Shown here in pieces: positions 42,077 to 53,333 of a DNA stretch of 64,000 bases. Position numbers and translations under genes: made by a program. The notes beneath the pieces were generated by a model. The model saw only the letters and a list, made by a program, of their open reading frames with translations. It did no database searches and was not told the origin of the DNA. The stretch's first letter is position 1. The number at the start of each line of letters is the position of its first letter. The stretch is from Sorghum bicolor (Eukaryota > Streptophyta > Magnoliopsida > Poales > Poaceae), in assembly GCF_000003195.3 (NCBI RefSeq), contig NC_012878.2, forward strand, positions 8,429,945 to 8,493,944, written 5' to 3'.

Positions 42077-44982
42077 TGTAACACCCTAAATTTTGCTCTT
42101 TTGGAAATAGAGGAAAAATAATTCATTATACATTTTTGTGCTCATAAAACGTAGGGAAAATAATATTTTTTATTAAATTAAAATTTATTATAGGGTCCAG
42201 CAACATGATTGTGCATTCATAATGGTGCATATGTTTTATTGTATTGTGTGAATTTGATCAAAATTTAAGATAATTCAAACTGGTCTCAAAATGGTTTTAA
42301 AAATTGGTTTTTAAAAAGGCTTTGAAATAAAAGAATAAAAAAAGAAGAACCCTCCCTCTCTATTTTCGGCCCGAAGGCCCATATCCTTCCCTGCCCCCTT
42401 TCTTCTTCTCTCTGGCCCAAGCGGCAGTCGCGGCCCACTCTTTCCCCCCCTCGCTCGGCCCAACTCCTTCCCCAGCCCACGTGGCCGATCAGCCCAGCAG
42501 GCCATGCGCGCTTCCTTCCCCCTCCCTCGCTGCACACGCTGACAGCTTGGTCCCACCCCCTCTTCCGCTGACAACTCGGGCCCACTCATCAGGCCTTTCT
42601 CCTACCTCATGACGGAGCCAGACTCCACCGCGAGTTCTAACCGGCCACGTGCGTAATCTCCCCCGAGCGCCTTGCTCCGCACGGCTTGCCCCTTTAAATA
42701 GTCGCCCTGACCCTCGTTGAGCTCCTACTCCAATCCAAGCGCAAGCCGCCGCCTTGTTCTCATCGAAAAGCGCCACCGAGATCCCCGCCGAAGACAATCC
42801 GCCGCTGCGACGCATCTTGGCCTCCGTGAGTAGTTCGCCGAGCTTCGTTTCTCTCTTACGAAGTCGCCGAGACCCTTCGTTCATGTTCTCATGCTCTTTA
42901 TGCTCGCCTAACCCTCGCCGAACAATCTTGCAGAGCCGCCGTTCACCCCTCGCCGTCGCAAGCTCGGGTCAGTCTCCCTCGGTCCCAAACTCGGCCCCGG
43001 GTGAGTTCGCATCAAGCTCCTAAGCGTTCCAGTGCTTTCGGTTTAGTCTCTCGTGCCCTAAAGCGCTTGATTGGACGACTCCGGCCATCACCGGCCATGG
43101 CGCCACCGTGACCTCCATCCACTCCGGCCGGCTTCACCCCCTCCCCACGATCTAATCTCGGCCATCCACCCGCGATCTGACGGTCCCAAATGAAGGGTAC
43201 CCCTTTGGCCACACGTTTTGCAAAATAGCCCCCTGCTTTTTAAACATACAACCCGCAGTCCTTTGCGGAATTCCCGACTACATTTTCTAACTCCGAAAGC
43301 GTATTCTCGCTTACTCAATTCAAAATACGCTTTCTCAAAATTACAGATTTGCCATTGATCTTATTTAACTCATAAAAACTCCGTTTTAACTCCGATTTGA
43401 TCCGTTTAAATTGCGTTAGATTCGTTTTTTCGTAATCTATAGATTAGTAGCACTGTTATACATGTTTCCAACTTTTTAAATCTGAGCTTAGATTTAATCT
43501 ATTATTTTATTAAAGGAAATCTTATTTAAATCATAACTTCTTCGTTTTAGCTCCGATTTTCGTGATCTTTACGTCCGTGTGATCATAGTGCAACGTAGAT
43601 TCATTTTGTAAACTTTTCATCTTTATTTTCTACTGTTGGTGTACTGTTATAATTATAGGTTTGTTTGCTTTGTATGATTGCCTCTAGATGATTGGTGTTG
43701 ATGTGATGACTGAGTTTAGACGGTGAGCTTTACGTGGTGATCACGAAGCAGATTGTGGAAGATTTGGAATTAAAAGAAGAATATGAGTTTCAAGGCAAGT
43801 ATAGCATGGGATTATCCTTGTTTCCTAATAATTTTAATCACACATAACTCATGTTGCATGTGTCACCATGTTAAGGATTTTCTAGTATTGATCTTATACC
43901 TTGTCACCTATGGTTTTGCATTGGGTAGCTTATGCTAGTGCTCCACTAAACCATGATCATGTAATTTGATTAATGGAATATGCAATAAACATTAAAAGAG
44001 GACTTTTTAGAAACTTTGGAAAAGAGGGCTAGAGCATTAGGCTATCTATGGTGCTCTAGTTTCTCTCCATAAGGACTTATCTGTATATGACCATCTAGGA
44101 CATACAGTACAACTGTGAGGGCTACATGGCTCTAGCTTTAGCTCAGTATGATGACCTTTTCTAGCTTGTTAGAGGTTACACGTGTGGCGCAAATGGGGAA
44201 TAGCAGACCGTGCATTCCTATGGGTGGATCACATGGACTTACTAATGAAACCAAGCGGCCCTAACTTGTTAGACGAACCTTGGAAAGGCTTCATAGTGAA
44301 CCCTGCCGGCCTCCATAGGAAGGGGGTTTAGAGACTCATGACCTCGGGTGAAAGGGTAAATCACGACTCACAGTGAAAGTGTACAACCTCTGCAGAGTGT
44401 AAAACTGATATATCAGCCGTGCTCACGGTCATGAGCGGCCTTGGACCAATACAGAATAAATAATCATTAATGGAAAATTATTAAAGATATTATTGTTAAT
44501 GTGTTGTTTATGCTATTCTTTATTCACTTTACTTGATCATGAGTTTATTTGAGGATTTGACAACTTGATGTCACTCATATGCTAAAATTGTGACAACTAA
44601 AAGCTACGTGCAGTTAAACCAGTGTCTAGCCTTTGAGCCTCATGAACCCCATGTTATTCTTGCTGAGTACGAGATGTGCTTACGCTTGCCTTTACATTTT
44701 ATTTGGATAAAAATCCCAGATGGGTACCAGATTGCTAGTCTGGAGAAGAGTTTAGGCTTGTGCTCAACCAGTTAGTTGTCCCTGTGGATTTGGAGCTTTC
44801 GCCAGAAGAACAGAGTGTCTTTCTGCTGTTTGCTATCCAAGGTTATATCTTATATATTAAGTTTGTTATATATAAGCATTGTCTATTTGATATTACCCCT
44901 ATTTGTGGCTATATGTGAGATTTGACTTCCTAGGATCACATATGGTGTGTAACTAGTTTTGTTCTTAAAACCGGGTGCTACA
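42077..44982 (+). repeat. Solo LTR (gypsy-type, plus orientation)
   Basis: 2,906 bp from TGTAACACCC to GGGTGCTACA. Its left part is the reverse complement of the right edge of the LTR at 58629-61131, so it belongs to the same or a close family in opposite orientation. A TATA-like TTTAAATA (42693-42700) follows a GC-rich U3 block and precedes a GC-rich leader. The flanks (ATTAT and TTAGG) are not a clean duplication. Confidence 0.75.
42693..42700 (+). promoter_or_regulatory. Probable TATA box of the solo LTR
   Basis: TTTAAATA lies between two GC-rich blocks. The transcribed leader would run through CCTACTCCAATCCAAGC. Placement is by resemblance only. Confidence 0.5.
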
Positions 44983-45710
44983 TTAGGGTCACTCTGAAAG
45001 GTCCTCAAGATGGAAATATGTCTATAATGTTGGAGGTCTGTAAGTTTGATTTTGAATTGATACAGAAGCATGACAAATAATGAGTACAAGGCCATTTGAT
45101 TGTGGAGTGTGCTTGACACATTTCTGCTACTCAAATTAGAAGATCAAGATCAAACTCAAAGATGAAGATGAAGTTTAAGCTCTTATAACTATTAGAGATG
45201 ATTTGATAGAAAGAAAAGAACTTAAACAAGCAGAAATAAAAAGACTTAAGAAGGATTCAAGGTTACTAATCAAGTTAAGTCCATCACTTGGATCAATCAA
45301 TCAAGTCATTCAAGTGAGTGTAAAAAATAGTTCTTTCAATAGAGATCACTTCTCCCAAGTGTACTTGCTACCCAATGTGTGGGTAAAACAAGTGTGGTAC
45401 TTGTAAGGCTAATATTGAAGTGGTGATAATAGGAACATTTGAGGTGCTTAATTGAAGCAATCAAAAGGATTGATCTAGAGAAACAAGCAACACCCAAAAG
45501 AGAGCTAGTCATGCAAATTCAAGTGGTATTCTCATTAGTTCTCTTATGCAAGCATTGAGTAAAAGATGAAGCAAGCCAACCATAATGACTCAAGATAGTG
45601 CAATTCATCATTTAGTTCTTCTCAATTCATATGGGTGAAGAATGGACACTATCTATGGTGATTGATCTTATATACCTAATATCAAAGAGTGAATGATTTC
45701 TTCCATTCTA

Positions 45711-46498
45711 TTTTTTTCTTACTTCCTAATTAAACTATCCTACCACACTCCTTATCCTGTATGTATGTGACCCAGATTCATGGCCCGAGGTCAATCTGAT
45801 TGTAGTTGTATATAAAATAGTATTTAAAGTTAAGGGGTTTTGATAATAATGCCAATAATAGCACTTAAATGTAAAGAAGTAGTATAAATTAATCAAAATC
45901 AATATTATAGCCTTCGATCTATACAACATATTTGGGTCAAAAAAAATCTATACAACATATTTCAATTTTTACATAAAATATATAACTTATAAAATCCAAT
46001 AGTGTCATGATACTATGATAGAATCTTACGATCTAGTAATGTCAAGCAAGAAAACAATACTTCCTAGGATCCTTATCCTAACAACATTGATAGCTCGCAT
46101 TCTGCGATAATATAGAGTCCGATTCGAAGATATATTGGCAGTTGCACATATATAATTGCTAGTAAAAGTCCAAGGTTTATATTGCAATCTGGCTAGCACT
46201 ATTACTAAAGATATTAGTGGTCTATACCACAACTCGAATCCATGAGTTTCCCTATGATTTCTAAGGTTCCCTACGGTTTTTTAAGCATCCTAGGGAAAGA
46301 TATGGTTCCCTAGAGTTGGGCCAAAAAACCGTACGGAAACTTGGATTTCCCTAGGATTGCATGTTTTCGTCGGGGTGGTTTCTGAGGAAGAGGCGCCTTC
46401 CTTGCCATGCTGATGCCTTTCCCTATGACATGGATACAATTCCTAGGGACATTGGTCAAATAAAAAAATAAAAATAAAAAATCAGCCACTGAACACCA
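45711..46498. other. No gene recognised
   Basis: AT-rich DNA. Near 46250-46430 TTTCCCTA/TAGGGAAA words recur in both orientations and might be the subterminal zone of a worn DNA transposon; termini were not found. Confidence 0.3.
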
Positions 46499-49400
46499 AA
46501 ATTTTTCGGAAAAAGTCTACATAACCCTCCAAACTATCTAGGGTCGAATACTTCATCCCCAAACTATAAAATCAGATATTCTACCCCCTAAACTTTCAAA
46601 ACTGGACAAATAACCCCTCGAGTGGTTTTAGAGGGTGGTTTTGTCTTTTTTATTTATTTATTTTCACCGGATCTTTAAAAAATCTGTAACACCCGATTTA
46701 AAGAACAAAATCAGATATGCACCATATGTGAGTTTTAGAAGACAAACCTCACATATAGCTACAAATAAGAGGTAATATCAAAAGACAATGCATAAATTAT
46801 ATAACGTACATAGTAAATCAGAAACAACCTTAGGCAGCAAACCACGGAAGATAACTCCAAACTTCGGGTGTTAACTTCACTCTACAGGATCCAACTGAGT
46901 GGTTGATCATAAGCCCAATACTTCTCCTGAGGTGTGGGGGAGATAGCAAGAGTAAGTCCAAGACGAACTCCGCAAGTATAGCAACTAGATAGTATGGATC
47001 CCACGGTCTCATGATCAATGTGACATAAATAACATAGAGCATTAAACAATAATCAATGAGTTTCTTAACACAACAAGATTCATCACTCTTAATGTAAGAA
47101 TCCCCAAGGCCACTCGTGACCGTGAGCACGGCTAGTATACTAGTTTTTAACACTCTGTAGAGGTTGCACATCTTTACCCATGAGTCATGATTTACCCTTT
47201 CGCCCAAGGTGATCAGCCTCTTAACCCTCTACCACGAAAGGTCGGCAGGGATCACTATGAAGTCTTTCAAAGGTTCGTCTAACAAGTTAGGGCCGCTTGG
47301 TTTCGGTAGTCAGTCCGTGTGATTCTACCCTGCAGGGGATCCACGGTCTGCTATCCCCCATTTGCGCCACGAGGGTAACCTCTAACAAGCTAGAAAAGTT
47401 ACTCATACTTGACTAAAGCTAGAGCCATCATAGCCCTCATGGTTGCACTTTCATCCTGATTATCACTTACGAATAAATCCTCAAGTTGCTAAAAAGTCAT
47501 TATTATCATTTGTTGCTTTATATTAATCTAGTCACAAGATCATGGTCATAAAATTAAAATCCAAATGCTATACTTGCCTTGATCCAATTGCTCCTGCTGG
47601 TCCTGCTGATCTTACTTGCTTCCACGGCTCTGATCTTGATCACCGAAGTATTGCCCACTGTCTAATCTCGATCATCGATCATCAACACATAAACAATCGG
47701 AGATAGACATACACGAAGCAAACAATATTACAATTAGAACAGTACACCAGCAGCAAATAAATGTAAATAAAAGTTTCCAAAATCATCTACACGCTGCTAC
47801 GATCACATCAACGAGTAATTCACGGAAAACGGAGTTACGATGCGAAATCTACGCGTTAAACGGGACTGCAAAGGCTATCTATGGGCTTGTATTTATCTAG
47901 AAAACCTAACAGTGGTGAATGTAGACAACAATGGTACCAACGCGAAGATCATGAAATTATGAAACTAACGCAACTCGAACGGATCGAATCGGAGCTAAAA
48001 CGGAGAAGATATGAATTTTCTAAGATTTTGCTATAGAAAAGTAATTAATTAAATAGGGTCACAAAATTAAAATGTTTCAAACTGGTGAAATAAAGTTTAC
48101 TAACATGTCGAGCTCACAAATACGAACCTAACACAATTTGAGCGGGTCAAATCGGAGTTAAAACAAAGTTTTTGTGGCTAAAACAAACTCAGTGGCAAAA
48201 CTGTAATATCTGAAAACATATTTTGAATCTGAGTAAATAATTTTACGCTTTCAAAAACCGAAAACGCATTTTTGAGAAGACGCTTTGGACTGCGGGTTGA
48301 ATCCTAGAATTTCTAGGGACTCTTTAGCAACTTCACCCGCGAAGGGGTATGGAGCGCTCCTAGCCATCGGATTGAAAACGGACGCTCAGGATTAGATCGG
48401 GGGGAAACAGGAGGTGCCGGCCGGCCGGAGGGGGAAGAGGAGACGGTGGCGCCCTCTCTGCCGGATTTGCTCGCCCAGCCGCTACGGTGCACCGTTTACC
48501 AATCCGTAAGAACTGGGAGAAAGAGGAGAGCGAGGCGATCCGATACGGGGTAAAACGTGGCCGGGGAAGTGGCCGCTGCGCTGGACCGCGGCGGCGCCAT
48601 GGCCGGCTCCTCGGAGCTCGCGGCCAGAGCATTAGGGAGCCTCAAATCGCACGGGAAACGAACGGGGAGAGAGAGCGGACAAGATGGAGAGCTCACCACG
48701 GTAGACAAAGGCGACGGAGAAGCAGTTGAGCGCTGGTTCGACGTGCTTGGTGGATCCGACGGCTCCGGCATTCGTTTTCACGAGTGCACGCGAGGGAGAG
48801 CGAGCTGGGAAGAAAGCGAATGAGAGCGGAGGGGAATGGCTCAACTCTGGCGCATCCAAAAGAGAGGCCGAGGCGTGGGGGAAGAATGGCAGCATCGGTG
48901 GTTGCTGCCTGAGTGTTGTGAAGGGGAGGGAGGCAGTTGGAGAAGGAGGAAATGACAAGCGGGCCCCCCTGGCTGAGAGAGAAGGATGGAGGGAGGTGGG
49001 ATTGGCCCTGCAGGCCGAAAGGAGAAGAGAGAGGGGAGAAAAGGAATTCTATTTTTCCTTTTTTTTCAAAACAATTTTTCAAACTCATAAATAAATTCCA
49101 AACTCTTTGCAAATTCCACACATCACATAAATAAATGCTGCAGCATGAATACATCAACATGTTTCTAAACTTATATTAAATTTTAATTTCCCTAACTTTA
49201 TTTTTTTAATTATTATTTTTATATATTTTAATGCTCACAAAATTTGACTCAATAAATCAAATTCAACTATTCAAAACAACCAAATTTTAGGGTGCTACAA
49301 AATCATAATAAATCATAGAAAAATCATAAAATAAAAAATTCAATTTTTTTGTACTCCTCATGAGTACATCTACACAGTGAATATATAGTATGGTATACTT

Positions 49401-50080
49401 TAATACAAAATTTTTGCTTTAGCTTTAAATCTATGTTTTTCTATAATTGATTTGAATAATTCATATATATAGTTCCTATGGTCCAATAATGGTAAAATTT
49501 TTATGGTAGACTCATTATTATATTCTTAAACTATGATAAAAATTTTATACTCATTAGATCACGTATAACTTAGTTATTGATAAAGCATATATTTAACAAG
49601 AAAAAAGCTAAATAAATCTATAACTAAGTTATACATGATCCAATGGGTACGAAACTTTTACCGTAGTTAAAACATACAACAATGAGCCCACCATAAAAAT
49701 TTTACCACAATTAAACGATAGGAACTATATAAATGAATTATTCTTATTAATTATAGAAAAACATAGATTTAAAACTACAACAAAAACTTTGTACTAAAGT
49801 ATATCATATTGTATATTCATTGTGTAGACCTACTCATCAGGAGTCCAACGAAATTGAATTTTTCATTTTATAATTTTCTATGATTTATTATGATTTTTCA
49901 AATATTCAGTGAAAATAAATAAAAAGAAAAAGACAAAATCACCATCTAAAACCACCCTAGAGGGTTATTTGACAGGTTTTGAAAGTTTAGGGGTAGAGTA
50001 TCCAATTTTATAGTTTGAAGGATAAAGTATTTCAGCTTAGATAATCTATGAGTTATGTAGATTTTTTTCAAAAATTTTCT
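46499..50080. mobile_element. Fold-back DNA element interrupted by a solo LTR
   Basis: 46499-46684 plus 49305-49577 form one arm that pairs with the complement of 49620-50080, leaving a loop of about 40 bp. The outer motif CTACATAACYCTCCAAACTAT appears in inverted copies with some changes. Without the inserted LTR the element is about 960 bp. No protein is encoded. The exact termini are uncertain. Confidence 0.75.
46685..49299 (-). repeat. Solo LTR (gypsy-type, minus orientation)
   Basis: 2,615 bp between perfect AAATC duplications (46680-46684, 49300-49304), TGTAACACCC to GGGTGCTACA. It matches the LTR at 58629-61131 over most of its length. Frames in the GC-rich part (48360-49050) are not genes. 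Confidence 0.9.
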
Positions 50081-51110
50081 CCTCCCCGCGGCATACCGTC
50101 ACCATCTCGTGCCAATCTTTCTCAGATGCTACCCTTCTCCCGCCGCCGCCGCACCAATCTTCTCTCTTGCGCCCCAAAGCTCTCTCACCGCCCACATCTA
50201 GTGCGCCGCCACCAAAGCTTCCCACAGTTGCCCCAACCCATCCAATGGTGGGGTGCCTCCCAAATCCACGGCCCTCACTGGATCTGCAAGCACCCCAAGC
50301 CTAGCACCACTCAGCCCTAGCTATTCTTTGCCCCCATCCCAATTTCGTGATCCCAATCAGGCTGCCGTGGTGGAGAGAAGGACCTGCAGAGGAGGCAAGG
50401 AGAACCTTTTGGGGTGCTGCAGGAGGCAAGGGAGGTGCTGATTTGGATGCGAGAAGGACCTGCAGTGGAGGCAAGGAGAACCTGCGGCGGTGCTGATGGC
50501 CTGCTGTTGTGTTGGCAAGAAGGAACTGACAATACACTGCTGCATGCTGCTGTGTTACTGGCAAGGAGCTGCTGCGTGCTGCGTGCTACTGAATAATGGC
50601 TCAAGGTGAAATACGAATCTACTCCATGGATTTAACCAATAAATTAAGATGCATATATTGCTCATGTGTGATGCACCTGCAGCCTTTATATTGTGTTTTG
50701 CATTTCTTATACTTCGTGAAAACAACCGGAATTGTTTAATTGACTTGAGTGGTGCAGAGACTATTGTAATTGCTAAATTTGTTTGGTCCTGAACTAATCT
50801 TTGATCATTTCCCGAAAAAATTAGAAATTCAGTGAATTTTAGCTAGGAAATATGTAAGTTATCATGCAAACTAATAATTTTGCCTGATTGACTTGAGAAA
50901 TATACCATTTTCACATTTATTCAGATTCAATAAATGTGCGCTTGATTTCTTGTTTAGCTCTGAATATGAACCATTCAGATCTTGTGGAACTAAAATGCTT
51001 TGCCTTTCCATTATGCATATTTCAGTTTGAAGTAGGAACTAATGAACCACTATTTCTGCACTACCTTATTAGTTCTAAATGTTTGTTATGTACTCATAAT
51101 TACTAATTTT
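50081..51110 (+). other. GC-rich block and AT-rich spacer before the transposase-like exons
   Basis: 50085-50600 is GC-rich with GGAGGCAAGGAGAACCT-type internal repeats (near 50390 and 50470), which give frames on both strands. It may be the first exon or UTR of the gene-like unit to the right. 50600-51110 looks like intron. Confidence 0.35.
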
Positions 51111-51114
51111 GCAG

Positions 51115-52076
51115 CAAAGATTTAGATTTAGTCCAGCCAAAGAAGCTGATTCAAAAGAACATGTTGGAGTGTGTTGCTCAAGCCTCCTAGGGAGCATCAT
51201 ATATTATGCAAGAATTACTGCAACAATTGATCATTTTCGTGAAGTGGAGAAAAGAAAATTTTGTGATAAAATTGCTGGACAATTCTACTTGACATGGGAG
51301 GAATATGTTGCTCAATGCCCTACTTGGTGCAAACAAAGTTGTTGGGAAGCTTTGTCTAGAGAGTGGAGCAGTCCAGAATTCAAGCAAAGATCTGAGACAA
51401 ATCGTGCAAATCGCTACAGCCGTAAATTTAAACCTCACAAGGATGGATCTAACTCTATTGCAGCAATAAAGCAAAAACTGGATAGTGTCCAGTTTCTAAA
51501 ATTTTGCTCGTACTTTTTTACAGCAACACTATTAATTCAGATTCTTTTTGTTATAGTCGAAGAAATTAGGAAGAGAAGTATGTGAGATCGAGGTATGGGT
51601 CCATACACATAGAGGTTCAAATCCTGAAGATATTACTTCACTGAACCCTGAAGAAGCAACTGCATGCTTGGTAAGTGCGAGATGGAGATTCTAATATTGA
51701 TGTTAATCCTTCTTGCTTATTTAGCAACTATTGACACATTAATTTATATGGAACAGGATAAATACAAAGCTAATGCCATTGAGTTAAATGGACCAGATTT
51801 TGATTGGTTGTATTCTCCAGTGGATGCTAGAGCTCTTTATGAATGCGCTTGTGGTTGCCCACATGGAAAATGGGCCATATTTAATGGGATAATCAATGAC
51901 AAAGAAGTCCTCTCTGACTTAAGGAGAAGTCGTGCCTATGCAATGGCTACTAGACATCAACGCCAAGAGGAAGATGAATGAATAAGGATGGAAGCTCATG
52001 ATGGTCGCGCGGCTAAGGAATATGCCCAAAAATGTTGGAATGGTGTAGAATGGTGCATGCTCACAATGAGAACATC
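51115..52076 (+). pseudogene. Ptta/En/Spm transposase-type domain gene, decayed
   Basis: Exon-like pieces follow an AG acceptor at 51114. The first has YLTWEEYVAQCPTWCKQSCW, then EALSREWSSPEF and ANRYSRKFKPHKDGSNSIAAIKQK, the core of the plant transposase domain Transposase_24 (Ptta/En/Spm). After a splice-like gap a second piece (about 51560-51671) gives KLGREVCEIEVWVHTHRG and ends at GTAAGT. A third (51757-51981) gives GPDFDWLYSPVDARALYECACG and HGKWAIFNG. The first join has no good donor and the last piece meets a TGA at 51979-51981. A further exon-like stretch near 52976-53058 (SYVGIETSHETLTRIALG) may belong to it. This domain family occurs in CACTA transposons and in many plant genes of unknown role; which applies here cannot be told. 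Confidence 0.65.
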
Positions 52077-52169
52077 CAAAAGCTTATGGAGGTGACATCT
52101 CACATGCATCCTTCCTTATTCATCTTAGTAGTGCCAATGAGAAACTTTTTAACTACTGTACATTAGATT

Positions 52170-52552
52170 GGATTGTTGAAATGTAACCACAACATCTCGC
52201 ATAAGCTCAATACCACTGCCCTATATTCAGCCTCTACAGTAGACCGCACCACAATTGCTTGCTTCTTGCCACGTCATGAGACAAGATTGCCTCCTACGAG
52301 CACACAATAATAATCAGATGTGGACCTTCTGTCATCCATGCTACTTGCCCAATCTGCGTCACAATATCCCTCTAGATCTAAATTCATGTTCTTCTTGAAC
52401 CATAACCCTCTTCCAGGTGTCCCTTTTAGGCACCTCAATATTTTGTAGACCAATTTAGTATGTCCTGTTTTAGGATCATGCATATATCTGCTTACCACAC
52501 TCACTGGTATGCCTACAACGCTAGTTCCTCCTCTGCCTCCCCCCACCTGCAC
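52170..52552 (-). pseudogene. Copia RNase H fragment
   Basis: The minus frame gives MHDPKTGHTKLVYKILRCLKG, LEGYCDADWASSMDDRRSTS and a Val-Gly-Gly-Asn-Leu-Val-Ser segment. After a TGA (52274 end) in place of the usual Trp it continues KKQAIVVRSTVEAEYRAVV. This is the end of a copia polyprotein (RT tail and RNase H, with the DADWA and EAEY catalytic motifs). It is an isolated fragment lying inside the transposase-like gene region. Confidence 0.85.
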
Positions 52553-53333
52553 CTCCTATATATGCTGATTTAGCACCTTCAAATCCCTCTCCCAACAATG
52601 TATAGCTTGGTATGTGCATTATTTATGCTCTCTCTTTTTTTCTTTTTACCCTTGCAAGTAACATAGGGACAGGTCTTTGTTATTGCTCAAAATGTGGCAC
52701 AAGCCTTTGTTTGTTACAGAACATTGTGTTTGCTAATCAGATATGGCTTAGTAATGTCAGCTGTGATGTCATTCACACAATATATTTCTACTAGTTTATT
52801 TTTGGCTTAATAATGTCAGCTGTGTATAAGTGGCCTCTGTCTCGCTTAGTAATATCAGCTATACATCACATAGGACATGGAACTTTGGCTTTACCTTTCA
52901 GTACAATATATATTCAAACCTGTTATAGTTTTTTCTTCCACTTATTTAATTGTTTTCCATGTTTAATTGAATAGGCTTGTACTGGTGGCTCTTACGTTGG
53001 AATAGAAACTTCTCATGAAACCTTGACTAGAATTGCTCTTGGAAGATTCCGTGGCCATTAAAATGCAGCAACTACAAGTGGTGGTGGTACCTATTCTCCA
53101 CCGCAGGAAGAATTTCCATTCTTTTGACATCTTTTGTTGCTAAAACATGGCTTGGACATGCAGGCATGTTCTGTTGTCGTAATATGCATGGACCAGAACT
53201 CCTTTTGGATGATCTAGTGTTTTATTATTCTGAGGCTTAGTTGCCGTAATGTATTAGTGAACATCATAACTGGATTATGTATGTGTTAATGAATGCACGT
53301 AATCAATGCTCATTGTATCGTGTTCATGTGGAA

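Larger units (their letters stand above)
40600..45710 (+). mobile_element. Truncated relative of the copia-like element, split by a solo LTR
   Basis: 40600-42076 and 44983-45710 align in order with 29200-31880 and 31900-32650 of the copia-like element, including the non-coding body. No LTRs remain. The interruption is the solo LTR at 42077-44982. Confidence 0.75.

Noticed and set aside
48360..49094. Overlapping frames up to 155 codons
   Set aside because: GC-rich part of a solo LTR; equal frames on both strands and no domain.
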